Source: Kocuria dechangensis (GTDB lineage Bacteria; Actinomycetota; Actinomycetes; Actinomycetales; Micrococcaceae). From it: a DNA stretch of 64,000 nt. Position 1 is the stretch's first letter; every line of letters begins with the position of its first letter. Under the pieces are notes generated by a model. That model was not told the DNA's origin. It worked only from the letters and a program-made list of their open reading frames with translations, and did not search any database. Shown here in pieces: positions 7,978 to 16,876 of the stretch. The position numbers and the translations under genes were made by a program. The stretch is from positions 26,131 to 90,130 of the forward strand of contig NZ_BMEQ01000017.1 in NCBI RefSeq assembly GCF_014636775.1, read 5' to 3'.

Positions 7978-9449
7978 ACGACCCCTCCGCGCTGCTGGGC
8001 CTGGTGGTCCTCGGCCCCCTGGCCCTCGTCCTCGTCACCGGCGTCCTGCCGGAGCGCTGGCTGCCGCCGGTGGGCCTGGCCGGCGCGGCCGGCACGTCCG
8101 CCGCCGCCCTGGTCCTCGCCGCCCACGTGGGCCGCAGCGGGCCCGTGGGGCACGACCTCGCGGGCTGGGGCCCGCCGCTGGGCATCGTCCTGCGTGCGGA
8201 CGGCCTCAGCGCCCTCTTCCTCGCCCTCACCGCGCTCGTCGGTGCGGGGGTGACGGTCTACGCGGCCTCGGACCGCGCGGCCACCGGGGACCACCCGCGG
8301 TTCTGGCCGCTGTGGTTCGCCGTGTGGGCGGGACTCGACGCCGTGTACGTGGCGGGCGACCTGTTCAACACCTACGTCGCCCTGGAGGTGGTGGGGCTCG
8401 CGGCGGTGGGGCTCGTGGCGCTGGGCGGGGGGCCGGCGTGGGGCCCGGCGCTGCGCTACCTGTTCGTGGCGGTCCTGGGCTCCACGCTGCTGCTCGTGGC
8501 CGTCGCCCTCGTCTACGCGCAGGCCGGGACCCTGGAGCTGCTGGCCGCCGGGGAGCGGCTGGCCTCCTCGGGGTGGGACAGCAGGTGGGCCGCGGTGCTC
8601 GTCGTCGTCGCCCTGGGGCTCAAGGCGGCCCTCGTGCCGATGCACGCCTGGCTGCCGCCGGCGCACGGCTCGGCCCCCACCGCGGTGAGCGCGGTGCTGT
8701 CCGCGCTGGTGGTCAAGGCCGCGTTCTTCGTCCTCGTCCGGATGTGGTTCTGGGTGCTGGGGCCGGAGCCGGTGCTGGCCGTGGTCCTGGGGCTGCTCGG
8801 CGCCCTGGCCGTGCTCTGGGGCGGGGTGCTGGCCCTGGCCCAGCGGCACCTCAAGCAGGTGGTGGCCTACTCGACCGTCGCACAGATGGGCTACCTCTTC
8901 CTCCTGTTCCCGCTGACCTCCGCGGCCGCCGGCGACCCCGAGGTCCTGCGAGCGGCGTGGGGCGGCACCGCGGCCCTCGTGGTGGGCCACGGCTTCGCGA
9001 AGGCCTCGCTGTTCCTCTCGGCCGGGACGCTCAAGAGCGTCTACGGCACGGACTCGCTGTCCGAGCTGGCCCGCGTGGTGCGGCCCCTGCCCTCCGTGGT
9101 GATGGGGATGGGCGTCGCCGCGGTGACGCTGGCCGGGCTGCCGCCGAGCCTGGGCTTCGCGGGAAAGTGGCAGCTCGTCGTGGCGTCCGTGGGCAGCGGG
9201 CAGTGGGGCTGGGCCGCGGTGCCGATCGGGGGAGGCCTGCTCTCAGCGGCCTACCTGCTCAAGCCGCTGACCGTCATGCTGCGCGAGCCGCAGGACCGCG
9301 CCAGGCCGCTGCCGGAGTCCCGCTCCGCCTCGCTGCGCGTGCGCTACGCCCCGCTCCTGCTGGCCCTCGTCCCGCTCGTGCTGGGCCTGGCCGGCCCGGC
9401 CCTGCCGGACCTGGCGACGACGGGCGGTCCCCCGGGAGGCGGACCGTGA
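7974..9449 (+). CDS. mrpD: Mrp antiporter subunit D (NuoL/M/N-like), first copy
   Basis: A 491-residue polytopic protein of the complex I antiporter-like family. The conserved membrane Lys lies in ALGLKAALVPMHAWLPPAHG (about residues 214-233), followed by the TAVSAVLSALVVKAAFF block and RHLKQVVAYSTVAQMGY. It is the first of three consecutive NuoL/M/N-type subunits. The GTG start overlaps mrpC by four bases. It would carry one proton/cation channel unit. Confidence 0.9.
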   Translation: MNDPSALLGLVVLGPLALVLVTGVLPERWLPPVGLAGAAGTSAAALVLAAHVGRSGPVGHDLAGWGPPLGIVLRADGLSALFLALTALVGAGVTVYAASDRAATGDHPRFWPLWFAVWAGLDAVYVAGDLFNTYVALEVVGLAAVGLVALGGGPAWGPALRYLFVAVLGSTLLLVAVALVYAQAGTLELLAAGERLASSGWDSRWAAVLVVVALGLKAALVPMHAWLPPAHGSAPTAVSAVLSALVVKAAFFVLVRMWFWVLGPEPVLAVVLGLLGALAVLWGGVLALAQRHLKQVVAYSTVAQMGYLFLLFPLTSAAAGDPEVLRAAWGGTAALVVGHGFAKASLFLSAGTLKSVYGTDSLSELARVVRPLPSVVMGMGVAAVTLAGLPPSLGFAGKWQLVVASVGSGQWGWAAVPIGGGLLSAAYLLKPLTVMLREPQDRARPLPESRSASLRVRYAPLLLALVPLVLGLAGPALPDLATTGGPPGGGP

Positions 9450-10957
9450 GCGCCGCGGACTTCTCCCTGGCGGGCCCCAGCGCGGTCCCGCTCGTCATGG
9501 TGCTGGTCTCCCTGGTGCCCGGCACCCTCATCTTCTTCCTGGGGGAGGACCAGGTCCGGCTGCGCTCGGCGCTGAACCTCAGCGCCGCGGTGGCCAAGCT
9601 GGGGCTGGTGGCGTTGCTCGTGCCGGCCGTGGTGGACGGGGCCCGGCCGGAGTGGCGCGCGCCCCTGTACCCCGGCGTCGACCTGGTGCTGAGGGCGGAG
9701 CCGCTGTCCCTGCTCTTCGCCGGGCTCTCGGCCGTGCTGTGGCTGCTGACCACGGTCTACGCCATCGGCTACCTCGAGCGCTACTCCCACCGGAGCCGGT
9801 TCTTCGGCTTCTTCAGCCTGTGCGTGGCCGCGACGGTCGGGATCTCGTTCTCGGGCAACCTCGTGACGTTCCTCGTCTTCTTCGAGCTGCTCACCGTCAC
9901 CACCTACCCGCTGGTCGCCCACTGGGGGACCGCCGAGGCCGTGCGCGCCGCGCGGCTGTACCTCTTCTACACCCTCTCCGGGGGCATGAGCCTGCTGGCG
10001 GGGGTCGCCCTGCTCACCTCCCGCGCCGGGTCCGTGGACTTCGAGGCGGGAGGCGCCGGGGCCGTCCGGCGGTTCGCGGAGGAGTCGCCCGGCACCGCGG
10101 TCGTCGCCTTCGGGCTCCTGGTGGCCGGGCTGGGCGTCAAGGCGGCCCTGTTCCCCCTGCACGGCTGGCTGCCCCGCGCCATGGTGGCGCCGGCCCCGGT
10201 CAGCGCCCTGCTGCACGCCGTGGCGGTGGTCAAGGCCGGCGTGTTCGGGATCGTGCGCGTCGTCCACGACGTCTACGGCGTGGAGCTCGCCCGGGCGCTG
10301 GGGGTGCTCGCCCCGCTGCTGGCCCTGGCGTGCGTCACGGTCGTCTACGGGTCCGTCCTCGCGCTGCGCCAGGACGACCTCAAGCGGAGGCTGGCGTACT
10401 CCACCGTCAGCCAGGTGTCCTACGTGACGCTCGGGATCGCGATGTTCAGCGAGGCCGGCGCCGCGGGCGGGCTGGTCCACCTGGTGCACCAGGGCCTGAT
10501 GAAGATCACGCTGTTCTTCTGCGCCGGGATCTTCGCCGAGCTGCTGGGGGTGAAGACCGTCTCCGGGCTGGCGGGCGTGGGCCGCCGGATGCCGCTGACG
10601 GCGGCGGCCTTCACGGTGGGGGCCCTCGGGATGATCGGCCTGCCGCCCGTCGCGGGCTTCGTCTCCAAGTGGCAGCTGGGGCAGGGCGCGCTCGACGCCG
10701 GGCGCCCGGAGCTCCTCGGGGTCCTGCTGCTGAGCGCCCTGCTCAACGCGGCCTACTTCCTGCCCGCCGTCTGCGCCCTGTGGTTCGGGGACCCCGCGGA
10801 CGACGCCCCGGAGCACCGGGAGGAGGCCCCGGCGGCGCTGCTGGTGCCCACGCTGACGACGGCGCTCCTGTCGGTCGCCGCGGGCGTGGCCGCGGGGCTG
10901 CCCTACTCGCCGCTGTGGATGTCCCAGCTGATCGCGGACGGGGTGTACCCGGGATGA
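9446..10957 (+). CDS. Mrp antiporter NuoL/M/N-like subunit, second copy
   Basis: A 503-residue polytopic protein of the same family, with LGVKAALFPLHGWLPRAMVA, then PVSALLHAVAVVKAGVFG and DDLKRRLAYSTVSQVSY. The second region, with two membrane Lys, resembles NuoM/NuoL more than MrpD. It may replace the large NuoL-like part of MrpA, which is missing from the operon. Four-base overlap with the gene before it. Exact equivalence to MrpA or MrpD is inferred. Confidence 0.85.
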   Translation: MSAADFSLAGPSAVPLVMVLVSLVPGTLIFFLGEDQVRLRSALNLSAAVAKLGLVALLVPAVVDGARPEWRAPLYPGVDLVLRAEPLSLLFAGLSAVLWLLTTVYAIGYLERYSHRSRFFGFFSLCVAATVGISFSGNLVTFLVFFELLTVTTYPLVAHWGTAEAVRAARLYLFYTLSGGMSLLAGVALLTSRAGSVDFEAGGAGAVRRFAEESPGTAVVAFGLLVAGLGVKAALFPLHGWLPRAMVAPAPVSALLHAVAVVKAGVFGIVRVVHDVYGVELARALGVLAPLLALACVTVVYGSVLALRQDDLKRRLAYSTVSQVSYVTLGIAMFSEAGAAGGLVHLVHQGLMKITLFFCAGIFAELLGVKTVSGLAGVGRRMPLTAAAFTVGALGMIGLPPVAGFVSKWQLGQGALDAGRPELLGVLLLSALLNAAYFLPAVCALWFGDPADDAPEHREEAPAALLVPTLTTALLSVAAGVAAGLPYSPLWMSQLIADGVYPG

Positions 10958-12759
10958 GCACCGCCCTGTTCGCCCTCGCCCTGCTCTACCCGCTGGCGCT
11001 CACCGGCGCGCTGGCGCTGAGCGGGACGGCCTCCCCCCGGCGCGCCGCCGCGGCCCGCCGGCTGCTGGTCCGGTGCGCCCCGCCGGCCGCCGTCCCGTTC
11101 GTCCTCCTGACGCTGCTCCCCTCGGCGGGGGGAGCGCAGCCGCCCGCGCTCGCGCTGCCGTGGATGCTGTTCGGGACGTCCTGGGAGCTGGACGGGCTCG
11201 CCCGGCCCCTGGTCCTCGCCGGCGCCCTGCTCTACGGGGCGGCGCTCGCCGCGACTGCGTGGCCGCGGCCCGCACCGGAGGAGGGGGCCGGCTCGGCGGG
11301 ACTGACCGCGTTCCTGCTCGTGAGCCTCGTCGGCAACATGGGCGTCTGCACCGCCGCCGACGCCGTGACCTTCTACCTCTGCTTCGCCCTCATGAGCTTC
11401 GCGGCCTACGGGCTCGTCGTGCACCACCGCACGCGCGAGGCCCGGCGGGCGGGCCGCGTCTACCTGGTGCTCGCGGTGGCGAGCGAGACGGCGCTCCTCG
11501 CCGCGCTGCTGCTGGTGGTCTCCGCGGGAGGAGTGCGACTCGCGGACGCCCCCGCCGCAGTGGCCGGCTCCGAGCACCTGCACTGGATCGTGGGGCTGCT
11601 GCTGGCCGGCTTCGGGGTGAAGGCGGGGACCCTGCCCCTGCACGTGTGGCTGCCGCTGGCCCATCCGGCCGCCCCGGCCGCGGCCAGCGCCGTCCTGTCC
11701 GGGGCCATGGTCAAGGCCGGGATCGTCGGGTGGCTGCGGTTCCTGCCCCTGGGGGAGGTGGCCCTCGAGGGCTGGGGGACGGCCCTGGTGCTGCTGGCCC
11801 TGGCCGGGGCGTTCCTGGCCGTGCCCGTGGGGGACCTGCAGCGGGACCCGAAGGTCGTCCTGGCCTACTCCACGATCAGCCAGATGGGCTTCCTCGCCTC
11901 GGTGGTCGGGGTGGCGCTGGCGGTGCCCGAGCTGGCCGAGGCCTGCGCCGGGGCGGCGGTGGTCTACAGCGTGCACCACGGCTTCGCGAAGGGCGCGCTG
12001 TTCCTGGGCGTGCCGGTGTGGAAGCACTTCGGGTCCGCCCGGACGGCGCCGCTGGTGGTAGTGGGGATGGCGGGGGCCGCGCTGGCCGTCGCCGGGGCGC
12101 CGCTCAGCTCCGGGGCCGTGGGCAAGTACGCCGCGAAGCACGCCGTGGAGGGGGTCACCGTCCTGGGCGCGGACCTCACGCAGCTGCTGCCGCTGGTCGC
12201 CACCGGCTCCACGCTGCTCCTGCTGCGCTTCGGCGTGCTCCTGGCCCGGGCCGACCTCGGGCCCGGGCACCGGCCGGACGCCGAGCTGTGGGCGTGGCTG
12301 CTGGTCGTGGCGACCGGCATCGCGGTGCCGTGGTCGCTCACCCGGCGGTGGGTGCCCTCCGCGGACCTCCCCGGGCTCGAGCTCGTCACCCTCTGGGACG
12401 CGTCGTGGCCGATCCTGCTCGGGCTCGTGATCGGCGCGGCGTGGTGGGCGCTGTCCGCGCGGGAGGCGCTCCCGTCGTGGGCCGCGCACCCGGACGGGCG
12501 CGCCGTGTCCCCGGGGGACCTCGTGGTCCCGGAGGAGGCCCTGCTGCGGCGGGCCCGGCGGTGGGCCGCCGGGACGCAGGAGCGGGGGGCACGGTCCCGG
12601 GCCGCCGCCGCGGAGGCCGCGCGCCGGCTCCGGCCGGGCCCGCGGGAGCTCGACGCCGCCCGCTCGGCGGTGCGCGCGGTCCACTCCTGGTCCGGCAGCG
12701 GCGCGGTGCTGCTGGCGCTCGTGGCGCTCGTGGTCCTCGCCCTGGCGGTGGCGCCGTGA
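10954..12759 (+). CDS. Mrp antiporter NuoL/M/N-like subunit, third copy
   Basis: A 601-residue polytopic protein with the antiporter-family Lys in GFGVKAGTLPLHVWLPLAHP (about residues 219-238), a second Lys in SGAMVKAGIVGWLRF, and DPKVVLAYSTISQMGF. The C-terminal 120 residues are extended compared with MrpD, with an Arg/Ala-rich cytoplasmic stretch and a last helix. A third antiporter-like subunit is unusual for ordinary Mrp (two: A and D). The ATG start overlaps the previous stop (ATGA). Confidence 0.85.
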   Translation: MSTALFALALLYPLALTGALALSGTASPRRAAAARRLLVRCAPPAAVPFVLLTLLPSAGGAQPPALALPWMLFGTSWELDGLARPLVLAGALLYGAALAATAWPRPAPEEGAGSAGLTAFLLVSLVGNMGVCTAADAVTFYLCFALMSFAAYGLVVHHRTREARRAGRVYLVLAVASETALLAALLLVVSAGGVRLADAPAAVAGSEHLHWIVGLLLAGFGVKAGTLPLHVWLPLAHPAAPAAASAVLSGAMVKAGIVGWLRFLPLGEVALEGWGTALVLLALAGAFLAVPVGDLQRDPKVVLAYSTISQMGFLASVVGVALAVPELAEACAGAAVVYSVHHGFAKGALFLGVPVWKHFGSARTAPLVVVGMAGAALAVAGAPLSSGAVGKYAAKHAVEGVTVLGADLTQLLPLVATGSTLLLLRFGVLLARADLGPGHRPDAELWAWLLVVATGIAVPWSLTRRWVPSADLPGLELVTLWDASWPILLGLVIGAAWWALSAREALPSWAAHPDGRAVSPGDLVVPEEALLRRARRWAAGTQERGARSRAAAAEAARRLRPGPRELDAARSAVRAVHSWSGSGAVLLALVALVVLALAVAP

Positions 12760-13274
12760 GGCGGGCCGGGGCGGTGCTCGGCCGCGGGCTGCTCCTGGGC
12801 GTGCTCTGGTGGGCGCTGACCGAGGGCGACCCGCCGGCCTGGTACTACGGGCTCGCCGCCGTCACGGCGGCCCTGGTGGCCAGCCTCCGCCTCTCCCCGC
12901 CGGGGCCCTCCCGCGGGCGCCTCGCGGTGCGCGCCTGGCACACCGCGCGCCTGCTCCTGTGGTTCCTGGGCCGCTCCGTGCTCGGCGGCGTCGACGTCAG
13001 CCGCCGCATCCTGGCCCCGCGCGTCGACGTCCGCCCGGAGGTCCAGCGTCATCCGCTGTGCCTGCCGCCCGGGCACCAGCGCCAGCTCGCCCTGGCCATG
13101 GTGAGCCTCATGCCGGGGACCCTCCTGGTGTCGCTGGAGGAGGACTCGGCGCTGATCCACGTTCTGGACCGGCGGATCCCGGTGGCCGGGACCTGGGAGG
13201 AGCTGCAGCGGCGGATCGCGGCGGCGGCCGGCGACGACCTCCCGGACCGGCGCCCGGACCCGCCCGGCGACTAG
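12756..13274 (+). CDS. mrpE: Mrp antiporter subunit E
   Basis: A 172-residue protein with two N-terminal membrane helices and the MrpE cytoplasmic domain: GVDVSRRILAPRVDVRPEV and MVSLMPGTLLVSLEEDSALI-H. It is the last gene of the Mrp operon and overlaps the preceding gene by four bases (GTGA). Its TAG stop forms part of a TAGGCT hexamer that may be the -10 of the downstream ATPase gene. Confidence 0.9.
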   Translation: MRRAGAVLGRGLLLGVLWWALTEGDPPAWYYGLAAVTAALVASLRLSPPGPSRGRLAVRAWHTARLLLWFLGRSVLGGVDVSRRILAPRVDVRPEVQRHPLCLPPGHQRQLALAMVSLMPGTLLVSLEEDSALIHVLDRRIPVAGTWEELQRRIAAAAGDDLPDRRPDPPGD

Positions 13275-13277
13275 GCT
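13272..13277 (+). promoter_or_regulatory. Candidate -10 of the P-type ATPase gene
   Basis: TAGGCT, a strong actinobacterial -10 hexamer, overlapping the mrpE stop codon. A start near 13284 would leave about 35 bases of leader before the GTG at 13319. No clear -35. Confidence 0.3.
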
Positions 13278-13318
13278 GGGAGCAGGAGCGCCCCGCCCGG
13301 CCCAGGAGTGTGATCCCC

Positions 13319-15988
13319 GTGTCCCACGTCGACCGCCGCCAGGAGACCGGCGAGGCCCGGCCGTGGCACCACCGCACGGTCGAGGAGACGCTGGCGGGCC
13401 TCGGCGCGGGCCCGAGCGGGCTCACCGAGGAGGAGGCCGCCGCGCGGCGCGAGCGCTGGGGCCCCAACGAGCTGGTCGTCGCCGAGCCGACCCCGGGCTG
13501 GCGGGTCTTCCTCCGCCAGTTCACGAGCCCCCTGGTGGGGTTCCTCCTGGTGTGCGCGGTGGTCACCGCCGTCCAGCGGCACTGGGTGGACACCGTGGCG
13601 ATCCTCGCGGCGGTGGTCCTGAACGCGGTCATCGGCCACTGGCAGGAGCGGAAGGCCGAGACCGAGGTCCGCGCGCTGCAGTCCCTCGCCTCGCCCTCCT
13701 CCCGGGTGCTGCGCGGGGGCGCGCTCGTGACGCTGGCCGCCGCGGACCTCGTGCCCGGGGACCTCGTGCTGCTGGAGAGCGGGGACCGCGTCCCGGCGGA
13801 CCTCCGGCTGGTCGAGGTCAACGGGCTGCGCGTGGACGAGTCCATGCTCACCGGCGAGGTGCTCGCGGTCGACAAGAGCACGGAGCCGGTCCCCGAGGAC
13901 ACCGGCCTCGGGGACCGGCTCGGCTCCGTCTACAGCGGGGCCCTCGTCGTGTCGGGCCGGGCCCTGGGCGTCGTCGTCGCCACCGGCGCGCGCACCGAGC
14001 TGGGGGCCATCAACGCGCTCGTCCAGGGCGTCGGCGGGACCGCGCCCCTGCAGGGGCTCACCCGCACCCTGGAGCGCCGGATCGGCGTCGCGGTGGCCTC
14101 GGCGGCGGCGTTCGTCTTCGTGGCGGGCTTCCTGCTGGGCAACGACCTCTCCCTCATGTTCCGGACCGCCGTGGCGCTCGTGGTCTCCGCGATGCCCGAG
14201 GCCCTGCCCGTGGTGCTCACCGTGGCGCTGAGCGTCGGGGTCGCTCAGATGGCGCGCCGCAACGCCGTCATCCGGCACCTGCCCTCCGTGGAGACGCTGG
14301 GCTCCACCACGGTCATCGGCTCGGACAAGACCGGCACCCTGACGCAGAACAAGCTCACCGTCGAGGCGGTGTGGACCACGTCGGGGACCGTCCGGATCGA
14401 GCCCGGCGCGCTCCCGGACGCGGACCCCGTCCTGGTCTGCGCGCTGCGGACCGGGGCCCTCACCAACGAGGCCGAGCCGGTGCCGGACGCGGAGCACGAC
14501 TTCCAGGGGGACGCCGTGGACGCGGCCATGGCCGCGGTGGCCTCCCGGCTGGGCGCGGTCACCCGGGAGGAGCGGTCCCGCAGGCCCCTGGCGCACACCC
14601 CCTACGAGCCGGAGCTCGGCTACAGCCAGTCCGTGCACGCGGGCCGGGACGGGCGCCGGATGCTCCACGTCAAGGGCGCCCCGGACGCCGTCCTCGCGAT
14701 GAGCACCGCCGTGCGCACCGCCGGCGGCGACGCCCCGCTGGACCCCGCGCGGGTGCACGCCGCGAACGAGGCCATGGCGCGGGAGGGTCTGCGGGTCCTC
14801 GCCACCGCCCTCCGGGTGCTCGACGACGACGAGGTCGTGTCCGAGCCGCTGCCCCCGCCCCGGGACCTGGTGCTCCTGGGCCTCGAGGGGATGGCGGACC
14901 CGCCGCGGCCCGGGGTCCCCGAGGCCGTGGCGGCGTGCCGGGACGCGGGGATCGACGTGAAGATGATCACCGGCGACCACCCCGCGACCGCCCTGGCCGT
15001 CGCGGAGCGCCTGGGCCTGGACGGCGGCGGCGAGCCGCTGACAGGGGCGGAGATGGCCGAGCTCGACGACGAGGCGCTCGACGCCCGGCTGCGCGAGACC
15101 AGCGTGGCGGCGCGGACCGCTCCGCGGGACAAGATGCGGATCGTCGAGCGCCTCCTGGACCGGGGGCACGTGGTCGCGGTGACGGGTGACGGCGTCAACG
15201 ACGCGCCCGCGCTGAAGGCGGCGTCCATCGGGGTGGCCATGGGTCGCTCCGGCACCGACGTGGCCCGCGAGGCCGCGGACCTGGTGCTGACGGACGACAA
15301 CTTCGTGACCATCGTGCACGCCGTGGAGCAGGGCCGGATCACGTTCGCCACAATCCGGAAGGCGACCTTCTTCCTGCTCTCCACGGGCGTCGCGGCCCTG
15401 CTGGCCGTCACGGTCAACGTCTTCACCGACTCCCCGCTGATCTTCCTGCCCGTGCAGATGCTCTGGATGAACCTCGTGACCAGCGGCATCCAGGTCATCG
15501 CGCTCGCCTTCGAGCCGGGGGAGGGCGACGAGCTGCGCACCGCGCCCCGGCCCCGGGGGGAGGGCGTCCTGGACCGCACCACGTGGGTGCGCACGCTGCT
15601 CAGCGGGGCGTGGATGGCCGCCGTGACGCTCGCGGCCTTCCAGTGGGCGCTCCACACCGGCTCCGACGACGACCACGCCCGCACCGTCGCCCTGTCGGTC
15701 ATGGTGGTCGCGAGCTTCTTCCAGGTGCTCAACGCCCGGGCCCTGCGCCGGTCCGTGTTCCAGATCCGCTTCCTGGGCAACAAGCTGCTCACGGGGGCCA
15801 CCCTGCTCGCCTTCCTGCTCCACCTCACGGTCACGAGCTGGCCGGCCGTCGCGTCGGTCATGGGCCTGACCCCGCTGACGCCCCTCGAGTGGCTCGTCTG
15901 CTCGGGCCTGGGAGGCACCGTCCTGGTCCTCGTCGAGGTCGAGAAGCTCCTGCGGCGCCGCGCCTCGGCGCGCCGGCTCCGCGCCTGA
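13319..15988 (+). CDS. Cation-translocating P-type ATPase (P2-like)
   Basis: An 889-residue P-type ATPase with the full order of domains: N-terminal cation ATPase domain, actuator loop (MLTGEVLAVDKS), membrane helix 4 with PEALP, phosphorylation site SDKTGTLTQNK (Asp336), nucleotide domain with KGAPDAVL, hinge TGDGVNDAPALK, and four to six C-terminal helices with NLVTSGIQVIALAFEPGE. The actuator motif is TGEV rather than the usual TGES, and helix 6 lacks the Asp of the calcium-pump NLVTDG motif, so calcium specificity is doubtful. Its position behind the Mrp operon suggests monovalent or divalent cation export in salt stress. The start at GTG 13319 has AGGAG ten bases upstream; GTG 13310 is too close to that site. 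Confidence 0.88.
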   Translation: MSHVDRRQETGEARPWHHRTVEETLAGLGAGPSGLTEEEAAARRERWGPNELVVAEPTPGWRVFLRQFTSPLVGFLLVCAVVTAVQRHWVDTVAILAAVVLNAVIGHWQERKAETEVRALQSLASPSSRVLRGGALVTLAAADLVPGDLVLLESGDRVPADLRLVEVNGLRVDESMLTGEVLAVDKSTEPVPEDTGLGDRLGSVYSGALVVSGRALGVVVATGARTELGAINALVQGVGGTAPLQGLTRTLERRIGVAVASAAAFVFVAGFLLGNDLSLMFRTAVALVVSAMPEALPVVLTVALSVGVAQMARRNAVIRHLPSVETLGSTTVIGSDKTGTLTQNKLTVEAVWTTSGTVRIEPGALPDADPVLVCALRTGALTNEAEPVPDAEHDFQGDAVDAAMAAVASRLGAVTREERSRRPLAHTPYEPELGYSQSVHAGRDGRRMLHVKGAPDAVLAMSTAVRTAGGDAPLDPARVHAANEAMAREGLRVLATALRVLDDDEVVSEPLPPPRDLVLLGLEGMADPPRPGVPEAVAACRDAGIDVKMITGDHPATALAVAERLGLDGGGEPLTGAEMAELDDEALDARLRETSVAARTAPRDKMRIVERLLDRGHVVAVTGDGVNDAPALKAASIGVAMGRSGTDVAREAADLVLTDDNFVTIVHAVEQGRITFATIRKATFFLLSTGVAALLAVTVNVFTDSPLIFLPVQMLWMNLVTSGIQVIALAFEPGEGDELRTAPRPRGEGVLDRTTWVRTLLSGAWMAAVTLAAFQWALHTGSDDDHARTVALSVMVVASFFQVLNARALRRSVFQIRFLGNKLLTGATLLAFLLHLTVTSWPAVASVMGLTPLTPLEWLVCSGLGGTVLVLVEVEKLLRRRASARRLRA

Positions 15989-15996
15989 GACCATGG

Positions 15997-16044
15997 ACCC
16001 GACCGGGAACCCGACCATGAACCCGACCATGAACCCGACCGTGA
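15997..16044. repeat. 12-bp tandem array, four units
   Basis: Four copies of a 12-mer (consensus ACCCGACCATGA; unit 1 has GGGA at its end, unit 4 has GTGA) fill most of the gap between the ATPase stop and the DUF1028 ribosome site. Read as protein it would give Asn-Pro-Thr-Met repeats, but that frame only shadows the DUF1028 gene. Confidence 0.9.
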
Positions 16045-16080
16045 AGAGGCCGTCGCCGCGACGGCGGCCAGGAGGTGTCC

Positions 16081-16806
16081 GTGACCTACACCGTGATCGC
16101 CCGGACCGCGGACTCCCGCCTGCTGGGAGCGGCCACGGCGAGCTACTCACTCGCCGTGGGCAACGCCGTGCCCGCGCTGGTGCCCACGGCCGGGGTGGTG
16201 GCCTCGCAGGCGTGGACGAACCGGCGGCTGCGCTACGAGATGCTCCGCGCCCTGCACCACGGGCGCACCGCGGAGGAGGCGATCGCCGGCCTGGCCGACG
16301 CGGACCCGGACCTGGCGCTGCGCCAGGTGGCGGCGCTCCCGCTGCGGGGCCCCGGAGCGCACCTGACCGGGCTGTCGTGCACCCCGTGGGCGGGAGGCGT
16401 GGCCGGACGGGACTTCGTGGTGATCGGCAACCTCCTGACCGGCCCGGAGGTCGTGGACGCCATGGGCGCCGCGGCCGAGGCGGCCCTGTCCTCGCCGGGG
16501 CTGACCAGCCTGGAGCTGGCGCGGGCCCTCGTCGGCTGCCTGCGCGCCGGGCTGGACGCCGGCGGTGACAGCCGCGGGCAGCAGAGCGCGGCGGTGCTCG
16601 TGGCCGACACCCTGGCGGGCTTCCAGTACCCGGTGCTCCTCGACGTCGACCTCCGGGCCGACGACTCGCCGCGGCCCCTGGACGACCTCGACCGGATGCT
16701 CGACCTCAAGGCGGGCGCCCACCCGGCGCCGGCGGAGGTGGTGCCCCGCACCGAGGTCCCCCCGCGGCCCGAGGACGACCAGCTCTGGTCGACCGTGCTC
16801 TCCTGA
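16081..16806 (+). CDS. DUF1028 family protein (Ntn-hydrolase-like)
   Basis: A 241-residue DUF1028 protein. The N-terminus MTYTVIARTADSRLLGAATA is typical of the family, as are SQAWTNRRLRYEML, GDSRGQQSAAVLV (about residues 160-172) and the C-terminal VDLRADDSPRPLDDLDR. DUF1028 proteins are predicted Ntn-fold hydrolases; the reaction is not established. A perfect AGGAGG at 16070-16075 places the start at GTG 16081, five bases on, rather than at GTG 16075, which overlaps the ribosome site. No signal peptide. Confidence 0.88.
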   Translation: MTYTVIARTADSRLLGAATASYSLAVGNAVPALVPTAGVVASQAWTNRRLRYEMLRALHHGRTAEEAIAGLADADPDLALRQVAALPLRGPGAHLTGLSCTPWAGGVAGRDFVVIGNLLTGPEVVDAMGAAAEAALSSPGLTSLELARALVGCLRAGLDAGGDSRGQQSAAVLVADTLAGFQYPVLLDVDLRADDSPRPLDDLDRMLDLKAGAHPAPAEVVPRTEVPPRPEDDQLWSTVLS

Positions 16807-16864
16807 CCACCCCCGCACGGCCCCGTGCGCCGCTGCCCGGCTGGGCCGCGGGCCGGCCGTGGCC

Positions 16865-16870
16865 TACTCT
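16865..16870 (+). promoter_or_regulatory. Leaderless-type -10 before capA-like gene
   Basis: TACTCT ends six bases before the ATG at 16877, the geometry of a leaderless actinobacterial transcript. No ribosome-binding site precedes the ATG. Confidence 0.5.
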
Positions 16871-16876
16871 CGACGG

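Noticed and set aside
13271..16150. A 959-codon minus-strand frame opposite the P-type ATPase
   Set aside because: Antisense shadow; no ribosome site, biased composition, and the plus strand encodes all P-type ATPase motifs.
15993..16568. ORF beginning with Asn-Pro-Thr-Met repeats before DUF1028
   Set aside because: It is a different frame of the DUF1028 gene. Beyond the tandem repeat its translation is Arg/Gly-rich and matches nothing.
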